A DNA stretch of 64,000 nt from Tipula vernalis (lineage: Eukaryota > Arthropoda > Insecta > Diptera > Tipulidae): positions 103,951,930 through 104,015,929 of the forward strand of contig OY282560.1 of assembly GCA_958295665.1 (NCBI GenBank), in the 5' to 3' direction. This document shows positions 1 through 14,371 of the stretch, piece by piece. The notes under the pieces are model-generated. The model worked only from the letters and a program-made list of their open reading frames with translations, was not told the DNA's origin and made no database searches. Numbering within the stretch: the stretch's first letter is position 1; every line of letters starts with the position of its first letter. A program made the position numbers and the translations under genes.

Positions 1-181
1 GGTGATTTTCATCAAATCGAATTTTCTATGAAATGTACGGAAATAATTATGGAATCTAAATACGCGTTGGCACAGCAGTTATAGGTCTCGAGACCTGTCA
101 TTAAAGGTATCAAGAACAGAAATCGGAGCACAATTGCAGATTTGGGATTTTTACTGCTCTGAATCGGCTGATGTATAGTAA
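1..181 (+). repeat. Satellite subunit A (reference copy, 181 bp)
   Basis: First half of the satellite dimer. It shares its start (GGTGATTTTCA) and its last third (ATCGGAGCACAATTGCAGAT and following) with subunit B, but carries about 28 bp after the start that B lacks. It contains one MluI site (ACGCGT) and the 14-bp palindrome AGGTCTCGAGACCT, which includes an XhoI site. Across the array subunit A comes in linked haplotypes: AACTATGGAATCT with GAGACCTG, and AATTATGGAACCT with GAGAACTG. The second breaks the palindrome. Confidence 0.9.
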
Positions 182-334
182 GGTGATTTTCAATGGAATC
201 AAGGAACGTAAATACTCATTGGCCTCATAATTTACAGATCCTGAGGCCTAACATTAGAGGTATTAAGAACAGCAATCGGAGCACAATTGCAGATTTTGGA
301 TTTTTATAGCTCTAAATCGCCTGATCTATAGTAA
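182..334 (+). repeat. Satellite subunit B (reference copy, 153 bp)
   Basis: Second half of the dimer, beginning GGTGATTTTCAATGG and ending at the GATCTATAGTAA junction. It aligns to subunit A along its length apart from the missing block of about 28 bp, so the 334-bp unit arose by duplication and divergence of an ancestral monomer of roughly 150-180 bp. Common variants are GATTTTCACTGG, GACTTTCAATGG (common in the right block) and TTATAATTTT replacing TTATAGCTCT near the end. Confidence 0.9.
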
Positions 335-668
335 GGTGATTTTCATCAAATCGAATTTTCTATGAAATGTACGGAAATAATTATGGAACCTAAATACGCG
401 TTAGCACAGCAGTTATAGGTCTCGAGAACTGTCATTAAAGGTATCAAGAACAGAAATCGGAGCACAATTGCAGATTTTGGGTTTTTACTGCTCTGAATCG
501 GCTGATGTATAGTAAGGTGATTTTCAATGGAATCAAGGAACGTAAATACTCATTGGCCTCATAATTTACAGATCCTGAGGCCTAACATTAGAGGTATTAA
601 GAACAGCAATCGGAGCACAATTGCAGATTTTGGATTTTTATAGCTCTAAATCGCCTGATCTATAGTAA

Positions 669-2672
669 GGTGATTTTCATCAAATCGAATTTTCTATGAA
701 ATGTACGGAAATAACTATGGAATCTAAATACGCGTTGGCACAGCAGTTATAGGTCTCGAGACCTGTCATTAAAGGTATCAAGAACAGAAATCGGAGCACA
801 ATTGCAGATTTTGGATTTTTACTGCTCTGAATCGGCTGATGTATAGTAAGGTGATTTTCAATGGAATCAAGGAACGTAAATACTCATTGGCCTCATAATT
901 TACAGATCCTGAGGCCTAACATTAGAGGTATTAAGAACAGCAATCGGAGCACAATTGCAGATTTTGGATTTTTATAGCTCTAAATCGCCTGATCTATAGT
1001 AAGGTGATTTTCATCAAATCGAATTTTCTATGAAATGTACGGAAATAATTATGGAACCTAAATACGCGTTGGCACAGCAGTTATAGGTCTCGAGAACTGT
1101 CATTAAAGGTATCAAGAACAGAAATCGGAGCACAATTGCAGATTTTGGATTTTTACTGCTCTGAATCGGCTGATGTATAGTAAGGTGATTTTCAATGGAA
1201 TCAAGGAACGTAAATACTCATTGGCCTCATAATTTACAGATCCTGAGGCCTAACATTAGAGGTATTAAGAACAGCAATCGGAGCACAATTGCAGATTTTG
1301 GATTTTTATAGCTCTAAATCGCCTGATCTATAGTAAGGTGATTTTCATCAAATCGAATTTTCTATGAAATGTACGGAAATAACTATGGAATCTAAATACG
1401 CGTTGGCACAGCAGTTATAGGTCTCGAGACCTGTCATTAAAGGTATCAAGAACAGAAATCGGAGCACAATTGCAGATTTTGGATTTTTACTGCTCTGAAT
1501 CGGCTGATGTATAGTAAGGTGATTTTCACTGGAATCAAGGAACGTAAATACTCATTGGCCTCATAATTTACAGATCCTGAGGCCTAACATTAGAGGTATT
1601 AAGAACAGCAATCGGAGCACAATTGCAGATTTTGGATTTTTATAGCTCTAAATCGCCTGATCTATAGTAAGGTGATTTTCATCAAATCGAATTTTCTATG
1701 AAATGTACGGAAATAATTATGGAACCTAAATACGCGTTGGCACAGCAGTTATAGGTCTCGAGAACTGTCATTAAAGGTATCAAGAACAGAAATCGGAGCA
1801 CAATTGCCGATTTTGGATTTTTACTGCTCTGAATCGGCTGATGTATAGTAAGGTGATTTTCAATGGAATCAAGGAACGTAAATACTCATTGGCCTCATAA
1901 TTTACAGATCCTGAGGCCTAACATTAGAGGTATTAAGAACAGCAATCGGAGCACAATTGCAGATTTTGGATTTTTATAGCTCTAAATCGCCTGATCTATA
2001 GTAAGGTGATTTTCATCAAATCGAATTTTCTATGAAATGTACGGAAATAACTATGGAATCTAAATACGCGTTGGCACAGCAGTTATAGGTCTCGAGACCT
2101 GTCATTAAAGGTATCAAGAACAGAAATCGGAGCACAATTGCAGATTTGGGATTTTTACTGCTCTGAATCGGCTGATGTATAGTAAGGTGATTTTCAATGG
2201 AATCAAGGAACGTAAATACTCATTGGCCTCATAATTTACAGATCCTGAGGCCTAACATTAGAGGTATTAAGAACAGCAATCGGAGCACAATTGCAGATTT
2301 TGGATTTTTATAGCTCTAAATCGCCTGATCTATAGTAAGGTGATTTTCATCAAATCGAATTTTCTATGAAATGTACGGAAATAATTATGGAACCTAAATA
2401 CGCGTTGGCACAGCAGTTATAGGTCTCGAGAACTGTCATTAAAGGTATCAAGAACAGAAATCGGAGCACAATTGCAGATTTTGGATTTTTACTGCTCTGA
2501 ATCGGCTGATGTATAGTAAGGTGATTTTCAATGGAATCAAGGAACGTAAATACTCATTGGCCTCATAATTTACAGATCCTGAGGCCTAACATTAGAGGTA
2601 TTAAGAACAGCAATCGGAGCACAATTGCAGATTTTGGATTTTTATAGCTCTAAATCGCCTGATCTATAGTAA
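669..2672 (+). repeat. Higher-order repeat, 668-bp unit (two dimers), three copies
   Basis: Dimers starting at 669, 1337 and 2005 carry the AACTATGGAATCT / GAGACCTG form of subunit A. Those starting at 1003, 1671 and 2339 carry the AATTATGGAACCT / GAGAACTG form. The strict alternation gives a 668-bp higher-order period. It stops at 2673, where a second AACCT-type dimer follows. Confidence 0.8.
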
Positions 2673-5600
2673 GGTGATTTTCATCAAATCGAATTTTCTA
2701 TGAAATGTACGGAAATAATTATGGAACCTAAATACGCGTTGGCACAGCAGGTATAGGTCTCGAGAACTGTCATTAAAGGTATCAAGAACAGAAATCGGAG
2801 CACAATTGCAGATTTTGGATTTTTACTGCTCTGAATCGGCTGATGTATAGTAAGGTGATTTTCAATGGAATCAAGGAACGTAAATACTCATTGGCCTCAT
2901 AATTTACAGATCCTGAGGCCTAACATTAGAGGTATTAAGAACAGCAATCGGAGCACAATTGCAGATTTTGGATTTTTATAGCTCTAAATCGCCTGATCTA
3001 TATAAGGTGATTTTCATCAAATCGAATTTTCTATGAAATGTACGGAAATAACTATGGAATCTAAATACGCGTTGGCACAGCTGTTATAGGTCTCGAGACC
3101 TGTCATTAAAGGTATCAAGAACAGAAATCGGAGCACAATTGCAGATTTGGGATTTTTACTGCTCTGAATCGGCTGATGTATAGTAAGGTGATTTTCAATG
3201 GAATCAAGGAACGTAAATACTCATTGGCCTCATAATTTACAGATCCTGAGGCCTAACATTAGAGGTATTAAGAACAGCAATCGGAGCACAATTGCAGATT
3301 TTGGATTTTTATAGCTCTAAATCGCCTGATCTATAGTAAGGTGATTTTCATCAAATCGAATTTTCTATGAAATGTACGGAAATAATTATGGAACCTAAAT
3401 ACGCGTTGGCACAGCAGTTATAGGTCTCGAGAACTGTCATTAAAGGTATCAAGAACAGAAATCGGAGCACAATTGCAGATTTGGGGTTTTTACTGCTCTG
3501 AATCGGCTGATGTATAGTAAGGTGATTTTCAATGGAATCAAGGAACGTAAATACTCATTGGCCTCATAATTTACAGATCCTGAGGCCTAACATTAGAGGT
3601 ATTAAGAACAGCAATCGGAGCACAATTGCAGATTTTGGATTTTTATAGCTCTAAATCGCCTGATCTATAGTAAGGTGATTTTCATCAAATCGAATTTTCT
3701 ATGAAATGTACGGAAATAATTATGGAACCTAAATACTCGTTGGCACAGCAGTTATAGGTCTCGAGAACTGTCATTAAAGGTATCAAGAACAGAAATCGGA
3801 GCACAATTGCAGATTTTGGATTTTTACTGCTCTGAATCGGCTGATGTATAGTAAGGTGATTTTCAATGGAATCAAGGAACGTAAATACTCATTGGCCTCA
3901 TAATTTACAGATCCTGAGGCCTAACATTAGAGGTATTAAGAACAGCAATCGGAGCACAATTGCAGATTTTGGATTTTTATAGCTCTAAATCGCCTGATCT
4001 ATAGTAAGGTGATTTTCATCAAATCGAATTTTCTATGAAATGTACGGAAATAATTATGGAACCTAAATACGCGTTGGCACAGCAGTTATAGGTCTCGAGA
4101 ACTGTCATTAAAGGTATCAAGAACAGAAATCGGAGCACAATTGCAGATTTTGGATTTTTACTGCTCTGAATCGGCTGATGTATAGTAAGGTGATTTTCAA
4201 TGGAATCAAGGAACGTAAATACTCATTGGCCTCATAATTTACAGATCCTGAGGCCTAACATTAGAGGTATTAAGAACAGCAATCGGAGCACAATTGCAGA
4301 TTTTGGATTTTTATAGCTCTAAATCGCCTGATCTATAGTAAGGTGATTTTCATCAAATCGAATTTTCTATGAAATGTACGGAAATAACTATGGAATCTAA
4401 ATACGCGTTGGCACAGCAGTTATAGGTCTCGAGACCTGTCATTAAAGGTATCAAGAACAGAAATCGGAGCACAATTGCAGATTTGCGATTTTTACTGCTC
4501 TGAATCGGCTGATGTATAGTAAGGTGATTTTCAATGGAATCAAGGAACGTAAATACTCATTGGCCTCATAATTTACAGATCCTGAGGCCTAACATTAGAG
4601 GTATTAAGAACAGCAATCGGAGCACAATTGCAGATTTTGGATTTTTATAGCTCTAAATCGCCTGATCTATAGTAAGGTGATTTTCATCAAATCGAATTTT
4701 CTATGAAATGTACGGAAATAACTATGGAATCTAAATACGCGTTGGCACAGCAGTTATAGGTCTCGAGACCTGTCATTAAAGGTATCAAGAACAGAAATCG
4801 GAGCACAATTGCAGATTTGGGATTTTTACTGCTCTGAATCGGCTGATGTATAGTAAGGTGATTTTCAATGGAATCAAGGAACGTAAATACTCATTGGCCT
4901 CATAATTTACAGATCCTGAGGCCTAACATTAGAGGTATTAAGAACAGCAATCGGAGCACAATTGCAGATTTTGGATTTTTATAGCTCTAAATCGCCTGAT
5001 CTATAGTAAGGTGATTTTCATCAAATCGAATTTTCTATGAAATGTACGGAAATAATTATGGAACCTAAATACGCGTTGGCACAGCAGTTATAGGTCTCGA
5101 GAACTGTCATTAAAGGTATCAAGAACAGAAATCGGAGCACAATTGCAGATTTTGGATTTTTACTGCTCTGAATCGGCTGATGTATAGTAAGGTGATTTTC
5201 AATGGAATCAAGGAACGTAAATACTCATTGGCCTCATAATTTACAGATCCTGAGGCCTAACATTAGAGGTATTAAGAACAGCAATCGGAGCACAATTGCA
5301 GATTTTGGATTTTTATAGCTCTAAATCGCCTGATCTATAGTAAGGTGATTTTCATCAAATCGAATTTTCTATGAAATGTACGGAAATAACTATGGAATCT
5401 AAATACGCGTTGGCACAGCAGTTATAGGTCTCGAGACCTGTCATTAAAGGTATCAAGAACAGAAATCGGAGCACAATTGCAGATTTTGGATTTTTACTGC
5501 TCTGAATCGGCTGATGTATAGTAAGGTGATTTTCAATGGAATCAAGGAACGTAAATACTCATTGGCCTCATAATTTACAGATCCTGAGGCCTAACATTAG

Positions 5601-7013
5601 AGGTATTAAGAACAGCAATCGGAGCACAATTGCAGATTTTGGATTTTTATAGCTCTAAATCGCCTGATCTATAGTAAGGTGATTTTCATCAAATCGAATT
5701 TTCTATGAAATGTACGGAAATAACTATGGAACCTAAATACGCGTTGGCACAGCAGTTATAGGTCTCGAGAACTGTCATTAAAGGTATTAAGAACAGAAAT
5801 CGGAGCACAATTGCAGATTTTGGATTTTTACGGCTCTGAATCGGCTGATGTATAGTAAGGTGATTTTCAATGGAATCAAGGAACGTAAATACTCATTGGC
5901 CTCATAATTTACAGATCCTGAGGCCTAACATTAGAGGTATTAAGAACAGCAATCGGAGCACAATTGCAGATTTTGGATTTTTATAGCTCTAAATCGCCTG
6001 ATCTATAGTAAGGTGATTTTCATCAAATCGAATTTTCTATGAAATGTACGGAAATAATTATGGAACCTAAATACGCGTTGGCACAGCAGTTATAGGTCTC
6101 GAGAACTGTCATTAAAGGTATCAAGAACAGAAATCGGAGCACAATTGCAGATTTTGGATTTTTACTGCTCTGAATCGGCTGATGTATAGTAAGGTGATTT
6201 TCAATGGAATCAAGGAACGTAAATACTCATTGGCCTCATAATTTACAGATCCTGAGGCCTAACATTAGAGGTATTAAGAACAGCAATCGGAGCACAATTG
6301 CAGATTTTGGATTTTTATAGCTCTAAATCGCCTGATCTATAGTAAGGTGATTTTCATCAAATCGAATTTTCTATGAAATGTACGGAAATAACTATGGAAT
6401 CTAAATACGCGTTGGCACAGCAGTTATAGGTCTCGAGACCTGTCATTAAAGGTATCAAGAACAGAAATCGGAGCACAATTGCAGATTTTGGATTTTTACT
6501 GCTCTGAATCGGCTGATGTATAGTAAGGTGATTTTCAATGGAATCAAGGAACGTAAATACTCATTGGCCTCATAATTTACAGATCCTGAGGCCTAACATT
6601 AGAGGTATTAAGAACAGCAATCGGAGCACAATTGCAGATTTTGGATTTTTATAGCTCTAAATCGCCTGATCTATAGTAAGGTGATTTTCATCAAATCGAA
6701 TTTTCTATGAAATGTACGGAAATAACTATGGAATCTAAATACGCGTTGGCACAGCAGTTATAGGTCTCGAGACCTGTCATTAAAGGTATCAAGAACAGAA
6801 ATCGGAGCACAATTGCAGATTTTGGATTTTTACTGCTCTGAATCGGCTGATGTATAGTAAGGTGATTTTCAATGGAATCAAGGAACGTAAATACTCATTG
6901 GCCTCATAATTTACAGATCCTGAGGCCTAACATTAGAGGTATTAAGAACAGCAATCGGAGCACAATTGCAGATTTTGGATTTTTATAGCTCTAAATCGCC
7001 TGATCTATAGTAA

Positions 7014-10000
7014 GGTGATTTTCATCAAATCGAATTTTCTATGAAATGTACGGAAATAACTATGGAATCTAAATACGCGTTGGCACAGCAGTTATAGGTC
7101 TCGAGACCTGTCATTAAAGGTATCAAGAACAGAAATCGGAGCACAATTGCAGATTTGCGATTTTTACTGCTCTGAATCGGCTGATGTATAGTAAGGTGAT
7201 TTTCAATGGAATCAAGGAACGTAAATACTCATTGGCCTCATAATTTACAGATCCTGAGGCCTAACATTAGAGGTATTAAGAACAGCAATCGGAGCACAAT
7301 TGCAGATTTTGGATTTTTATAGCTCTAAATCGCCTGATCTATAGTAAGGTGATTTTCATCAAATCGAATTTTCTATGAAATGTACGGAAATAATTATGGA
7401 ACCTAAATACGCGTTGGCACAGCAGTTATAGGTCTCGAGAACTGTCATTAAAGGTATCAAGAACAGAAATCGGAGCACAATTGCAGATTTTGGATTTTTA
7501 CTGCTCTGAATCGGCTGATGTATAGTAAGGTGATTTTCACTGGAATCAAGGAACGTAAATACTCATTGGCCTCATAATTTACAGATCCTGAGGCCTAACA
7601 TTAGAGGTATTAAGAACAGCAATCGGAGCACAATTGCAGATTTTGGATTTTTATAGCTCTAAATCGCCTGATCTATAGTAAGGTGATTTTCATCAAATCG
7701 AATTTTCTATGAACTGTACGGAAATAATTATGGTACCTAAATACGCGTTGGCACAGCAGTTATAGGTCTCGAGAACTGTCATTAAAGGTATCAAGAACAG
7801 AAATCGGAGCACAATTGCAGATTTTGGATTTTTACTGCTCTGAATCGGCTGATGTATAGTAAGGTGATTTTCAATGGAATCAAGGAACGTAAATACTCAT
7901 TGGCCTCATAATTTACAGATCCTGAGGCCTAACATTAGAGGTATTAAGAACAGCAATCGGAGCACAATTGCAGATTTTGGATTTTTATAATTTTAAATCG
8001 CCTGATCTATATAGTAAGGTGATTTTCATCAAATCGAATTTTCTATGAAATGTACGGAAATAATTATGGAACCTAAATACGCGTTGGCACAGCAGTTATA
8101 GGTCTCGAGACCTGTCATTAAAGGTATCAAGAACAGAAATCGGAGCACAATTGCAGATTTTGGATTTTTACTGCTCTGAATCGGCTGATGTATAGTAAGG
8201 TGATTTTCAATGGAATCAAGGAACGTAAATACTCATTGGCCTCATAATTTACAGATCCTGAGGCCTAACATTAGAGGTATTAAGAACAGCAATCGGAGCA
8301 CAATTGCAGATTTTGGATTTTTATAATTTTAAATCGCCTGATCTATATAGTAAGGTGATTTTCATCAAATCGAATTTTCTATGAAATGTACGGAAATAAT
8401 TATGGAACCTAAATACGCGTTGGCACAGCAGTTATAGGTCTCGAGACCTGTCATTAAAGGTATCAAGAACAGAAATCGGAGCACAATTGCAGATTTTGGA
8501 TTTTTACTGCTCTGAATCGGCTGATGTATAGTAAGGTGATTTTCACTGGAATCAAGGAACGTAAATACTCATTGGCCTCATAATTTACAGATCCTGAGGC
8601 CTAACATTAGAGGTATTAAGAACAGCAATCGGAGCACAATTGCAGATTTCGGATTTTTATAGCTCTAAATCGCCTGATCTATAGTAAGGTGATTTTCATC
8701 AAAACGAATTTTCTATGAAATGTACGGAAATAATTATGGAACCTAAATACGCGTTGGCACAGCAGTTATAGGTCTCGAGACCTGTCATTAAAGGTATCAA
8801 GAACAGAAATCGGAGCACAATTGCAGATTTTGGATTTTTACTGCTCTGAATCGGCTGATGTATAGTAAGGTGATTTTCAATGGAATCAAGGAACGTAAAT
8901 ACTCATTGGCCTCATAATTTACAGATCCTGAGGCCTAACATTAGAGGTATTAAGAACAGCAATCGGAGCACAATTGCAGATTTTGGATTTTTATAGCTCT
9001 AAATCGCCTGATCTATAGTAAGGTGATTTTCATCAAATCGAATTTTCTATGAAATGTACGGAAATAACTATGGAATCTAAATACGCGTTGGCACAGCAGT
9101 TATAGGTCTCGAGACCTGTCATTAAAGGTATCAAGAACAGAAATCGGAGCACAATTGCAGATTTGCGATTTTTACTGCTCTGAATCGGCTGATGTATAGT
9201 AAGGTGATTTTCAATGGAATCAAGGAACGTAAATACTCATTGGCCTCATAATTTACAGATCCTGAGGCCTAACATTAGAGGTATTAAGAACAGCAATCGG
9301 AGCACAATTGCAGATTTTGGATTTTTATAGCTCTAAATCGCCTGATCTATAGTAAGGTGATTTTCATCAAATCGAATTTTCTATGAAATGTACGGAAATA
9401 ATTATGGAACCTAAATACGCGTTGGCACAGCAGTTATAGGTCTCGAGAACTGTCATTAAAGGTATCAAGAACAGAAATCGGAGCACAATTGCAGATTTTG
9501 GATTTTTACTGCTCTGAATCGGCTGATGTATAGTAAGGTGATTTTCACTGGAATCAAGGAACGTAAATACTCATTGGCCTCATAATTTACAGATCCTGAG
9601 GCCTAACATTAGAGGTATTAAGAACAGCAATCGGAGCACAATTGCAGATTTTGGATTTTTATAGCTCTAAATCGCCTGATCTATAGTAAGGTGATTTTCA
9701 TCAAATCGAATTTTCTATGAACTGTACGGAAATAATTATGGTACCTAAATACGCGTTGGCACAGCAGTTATAGGTCTCGAGAACTGTCATTAAAGGTATC
9801 AAGAACAGAAATCGGAGCACAATTGCAGATTTTGGATTTTTACTGCTCTGAATCGGCTGATGTATAGTAAGGTGATTTTCAATGGAATCAAGGAACGTAA
9901 ATACTCATTGGCCTCATAATTTACAGATCCTGAGGCCTAACATTAGAGGTATTAAGAACAGCAATCGGAGCACAATTGCAGATTTTGGATTTTTATAATT

Positions 10001-11029
10001 TTAAATCGCCTGATCTATATAGTAAGGTGATTTTCATCAAATCGAATTTTCTATGAAATGTACGGAAATAATTATGGAACCTAAATACGCGTTGGCACAG
10101 CAGTTATAGGTCTCGAGACCTGTCATTAAAGGTATCAAGAACAGAAATCGGAGCACAATTGCAGATTTTGGATTTTTACTGCTCTGAATCGGCTGATGTA
10201 TAGTAAGGTGATTTTCAATGGAATCAAGGAACGTAAATACTCATTGGCCTCATAATTTACAGATCCTGAGGCCTAACATTAGAGGTATTAAGAACAGCAA
10301 TCGGAGCACAATTGCAGATTTTGGATTTTTATAATTTTAAATCGCCTGATCTATATAGTAAGGTGATTTTCATCAAATCGAATTTTCTATGAAATGTACG
10401 GAAATAATTATGGAACCTAAATACGCGTTGGCACAGCAGTTATAGGTCTCGAGACCTGTCATTAAAGGTATCAAGAACAGAAATCGGAGCACAATTGCAG
10501 ATTTTGGATTTTTACTGCTCTGAATCGGCTGATGTATAGTAAGGTGATTTTCACTGGAATCAAGGAACGTAAATACTCATTGGCCTCATAATTTACAGAT
10601 CCTGAGGCCTAACATTAGAGGTATTAAGAACAGCAATCGGAGCACAATTGCAGATTTCGGATTTTTATAGCTCTAAATCGCCTGATCTATAGTAAGGTGA
10701 TTTTCATCAAAACGAATTTTCTATGAAATGTACGGAAATAATTATGGAACCTAAATACGCGTTGGCACAGCAGTTATAGGTCTCGAGAACTGTCATTAAA
10801 GGTATCAAGAACAGAAATCGGAGCACAATTGCAGATTTTGGATTTTTACTGCTCTGAATCGGCTGATGTATAGTAAGGTGATTTTCAATGGAATCAAGGA
10901 ACGTAAATACTCATTGGCCTCATAATTTACAGATCCTGAGGCCTAACATTAGAGGTATTAAGAACAGCAATCGGAGCACAATTGCAGATTTTGGATTTTT
11001 ATAGCTCTAAATCGCCTGATCTATAGTAA
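7014..11029 (+). repeat. Higher-order tandem duplication, 2008-bp unit, two copies
   Basis: Blocks 7014-9021 and 9022-11029 carry the same ordered series of rare variants: GATTTGCGAT, GATTTTCACTGG, GAACTGTACGG with GGTACC, two successive TTATAATTTT junctions, CAGATTTCGG and ATCAAAACG, each displaced by exactly 2008 bp. The unit is six dimers, two of them with the +2 junction. One difference is GAGACCTG near 8780 against GAGAACTG near 10790, so the copies have begun to diverge. Confidence 0.85.
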
Positions 11030-14000
11030 GGTGATTTTCATCAAATCGAATTTTCTATGAAATGTACGGAAATAACTATGGAATCTAAATACGCGTTGGC
11101 ACAGCAGTTATAGGTCTCGAGACCTGTCATTAAAGGTATCAAGAACAGAAATCGGAGCACAATTGCAGATTTGGGATTTTTACTGCTCTGAATCGGCTGA
11201 TGTATAGTAAGGTGATTTTCAATGGAATCAAGGAACGTAAATACTCATTGGCCTCATAATTTACAGATCCTGAGGCCTAACATTAGAGGTATTAAGAACA
11301 GCAATCGGAGCACAATTGCAGATTTTGGATTTTTATAGCTCTAAATCGCCTGATCTATAGTAAGGTGATTTTCATCAAATCGAATTTTCTATGAAATGTA
11401 CGGAAATAATTATGGAACCTAAATACGCGTTGGCACAGCAGTTATAGGTCTCGAGAACTGTCATTAAAGGTATCAAGAACAGAAATCGGAGCACAATTGC
11501 AGATTTTGGATTTTTACTGCTCTGAATCGGCTGATGTATAGTAAGGTGATTTTCAATGGAATCAAGGAACGTAAATACTCATTGGCCTCATAATTTACAG
11601 ATCCTGAGGCCTAACATTAGAGGTATTAAGAACAGCAATCGGAGCACAATTGCAGATTTTGGATTTTTATAGCTCTAAATCGCCTGATCTATAGTAAGGT
11701 GATTTTCATCAAATCGAATTTTCTATGAAATGTACGGAAATAACTATGGAATCTAAATACGCGTTGGCACAGCAGTTATAGGTCTCGAGACCTGTCATTA
11801 AAGGTATCAAGAACAGAAATCGGAGCACAATTGCAGATTTGCGATTTTTACTGCTCTGAATCGGCTGATGTATAGTAAGGTGATTTTCAATGGAATCAAG
11901 GAACGTAAATACTCATTGGCCTCATAATTTACAGATCCTGAGGCCTAACATTAGAGGTATTAAGAACAGCAATCGGAGCACAATTGCAGATTTTGGATTT
12001 TTATAGCTCTAAATCGCCTGATCTATAGTAAGGTGATTTTCATCAAATCGAATTTTCTATGAAATGTACGGAAATAATTATGGAACCTAAATACGCGTTG
12101 GCACAGCAGTTATAGGTCTCGAGAACTGTCATTAAAGGTATCAAGAACAGAAATCGGAGCACAATTGCAGATTTTGGATTTTTACTGCTCTGAATCGGCT
12201 GATGTATAGTAAGGTGATTTTCACTGGAATCAAGGAACGTAAATACTCATTGGCCTCATAATTTACAGATCCTGAGGCCTAACATTAGAGGTATTAAGAA
12301 CAGCAATCGGAGCACAATTGCAGATTTTGGATTTTTATAGCTCTAAATCGCCTGATCTATAGTAAGGTGATTTTCATCAAATCGAATTTTCTATGAACTG
12401 TACGGAAATAATTATGGTACCTAAATACGCGTTGGCACAGCAGTTATAGGTCTCGAGAACTGTCATTAAAGGTATCAAGAACAGAAATCGGAGCACAATT
12501 GCAGATTTTGGATTTTTACTGCTCTGAATCGGCTGATGTATAGTAAGGTGATTTTCAATGGAATCAAGGAACGTAAATACTCATTGGCCTCATAATTTAC
12601 AGATCCTGAGGCCTAACATTAGAGGTATTAAGAACAGCAATCGGAGCACAATTGCAGATTTTGGATTTTTATAGCTCTAAATCGCCTGATCTATAGTAAG
12701 GTGATTTTCATCAAATCGAATTTTCTATGAAATGTACGGAAATAACTATGGAATCTAAATACGCGTTGGCACAGCAGTTATAGGTCTCGAGACCTGTCAT
12801 TAAAGGTATCAAGAACAGAAATCGGAGCACAATTGCAGATTTGCGATTTTTACTGCTCTGAATCGGCTGATGTATAGTAAGGTGATTTTCAATGGAATCA
12901 AGGAACGTAAATACTCATTGGCCTCATAATTTACAGATCCTGAGGCCTAACATTAGAGGTATTAAGAACAGCAATCGGAGCACAATTGCAGATTTTGGAT
13001 TTTTATAGCTCTAAATCGCCTGATCTATAGTAAGGTGATTTTCATCAAATCGAATTTTCTATGAACTGTACGGAAATAATTATGGTACCTAAATACGCGT
13101 TGGCACAGCAGTTATAGGTCTCGAGAACTGTCATTAAAGGTATCAAGAACAGAAATCGGAGCACAATTGCAGATTTTGGATTTTTACTGCTCTGAATCGG
13201 CTGATGTATAGTAAGGTGATTTTCAATGGAATCAAGGAACGTAAATACTCATTGGCCTCATAATTTACAGATCCTGAGGCCTAACATTAGAGGTATTAAG
13301 AACAGCAATCGGAGCACAATTGCAGATTTTGGATTTTTATAATTTTAAATCGCCTGATCTATATAGTAAGGTGATTTTCATCAAATCGAATTTTCTATGA
13401 AATGTACGGAAATAATTATGGAACCTAAATACGCGTTGGCACAGCAGTTATAGGTCTCGAGACCTGTCATTAAAGGTATCAAGAACAGAAATCGGAGCAC
13501 AATTGCAGATTTTGGATTTTTACTGCTCTGAATCGGCTGATGTATAGTAAGGTGATTTTCAATGGAATCAAGGAACGTAAATACTCATTGGCCTCATAAT
13601 TTACAGATCCTGAGGCCTAACATTAGAGGTATTAAGAACAGCAATCGGAGCACAATTGCAGATTTTGGATTTTTATAGCTCTAAATCGCCTGATCTATAG
13701 TAAGGTGATTTTCATCAAATCGAATTTTCTATGAAATGTACGGAAATAACTATGGAATCTAAATACGCGTTGGCACAGCAGTTATAGGTCTCGAGACCTG
13801 TCATTAAAGGTATCAAGAACAGAAATCGGAGCACAATTGCAGATTTGCGATTTTTACTGCTCTGAATCGGCTGATGTATAGTAAGGTGATTTTCAATGGA
13901 ATCAAGGAACGTAAATACTCATTGGCCTCATAATTTACAGATCCTGAGGCCTAACATTAGAGGTATTAAGAACAGCAATCGGAGCACAATTGCAGATTTT

Positions 14001-14371
14001 GGATTTTTATAGCTCTAAATCGCCTGATCTATAGTAAGGTGATTTTCATCAAATCGAATTTTCTATGAAATGTACGGAAATAATTATGGAACCTAAATAC
14101 GCGTTGGCACAGCAGTTATAGGTCTCGAGAACTGTCATTAAAGGTATCAAGAACAGAAATCGGAGCACAATTGCAGATTTTGGATTTTTACTGCTCTGAA
14201 TCGGCTGATGTATAGTAAGGTGATTTTCACTGGAATCAAGGAACGTAAATACTCATTGGCCTCATAATTTACAGATCCTGAGGCCTAACATTAGAGGTAT
14301 TAAGAACAGCAATCGGACCACAATTGCAGATTTTGGATTTTTATAGCTCTAAATCGCCTGATCTATAGTAA

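Noticed and set aside
1..334. CENP-B box in the satellite
   Set aside because: I found no convincing match to the conserved CENP-B core in either subunit, so a centromeric role is not claimed.
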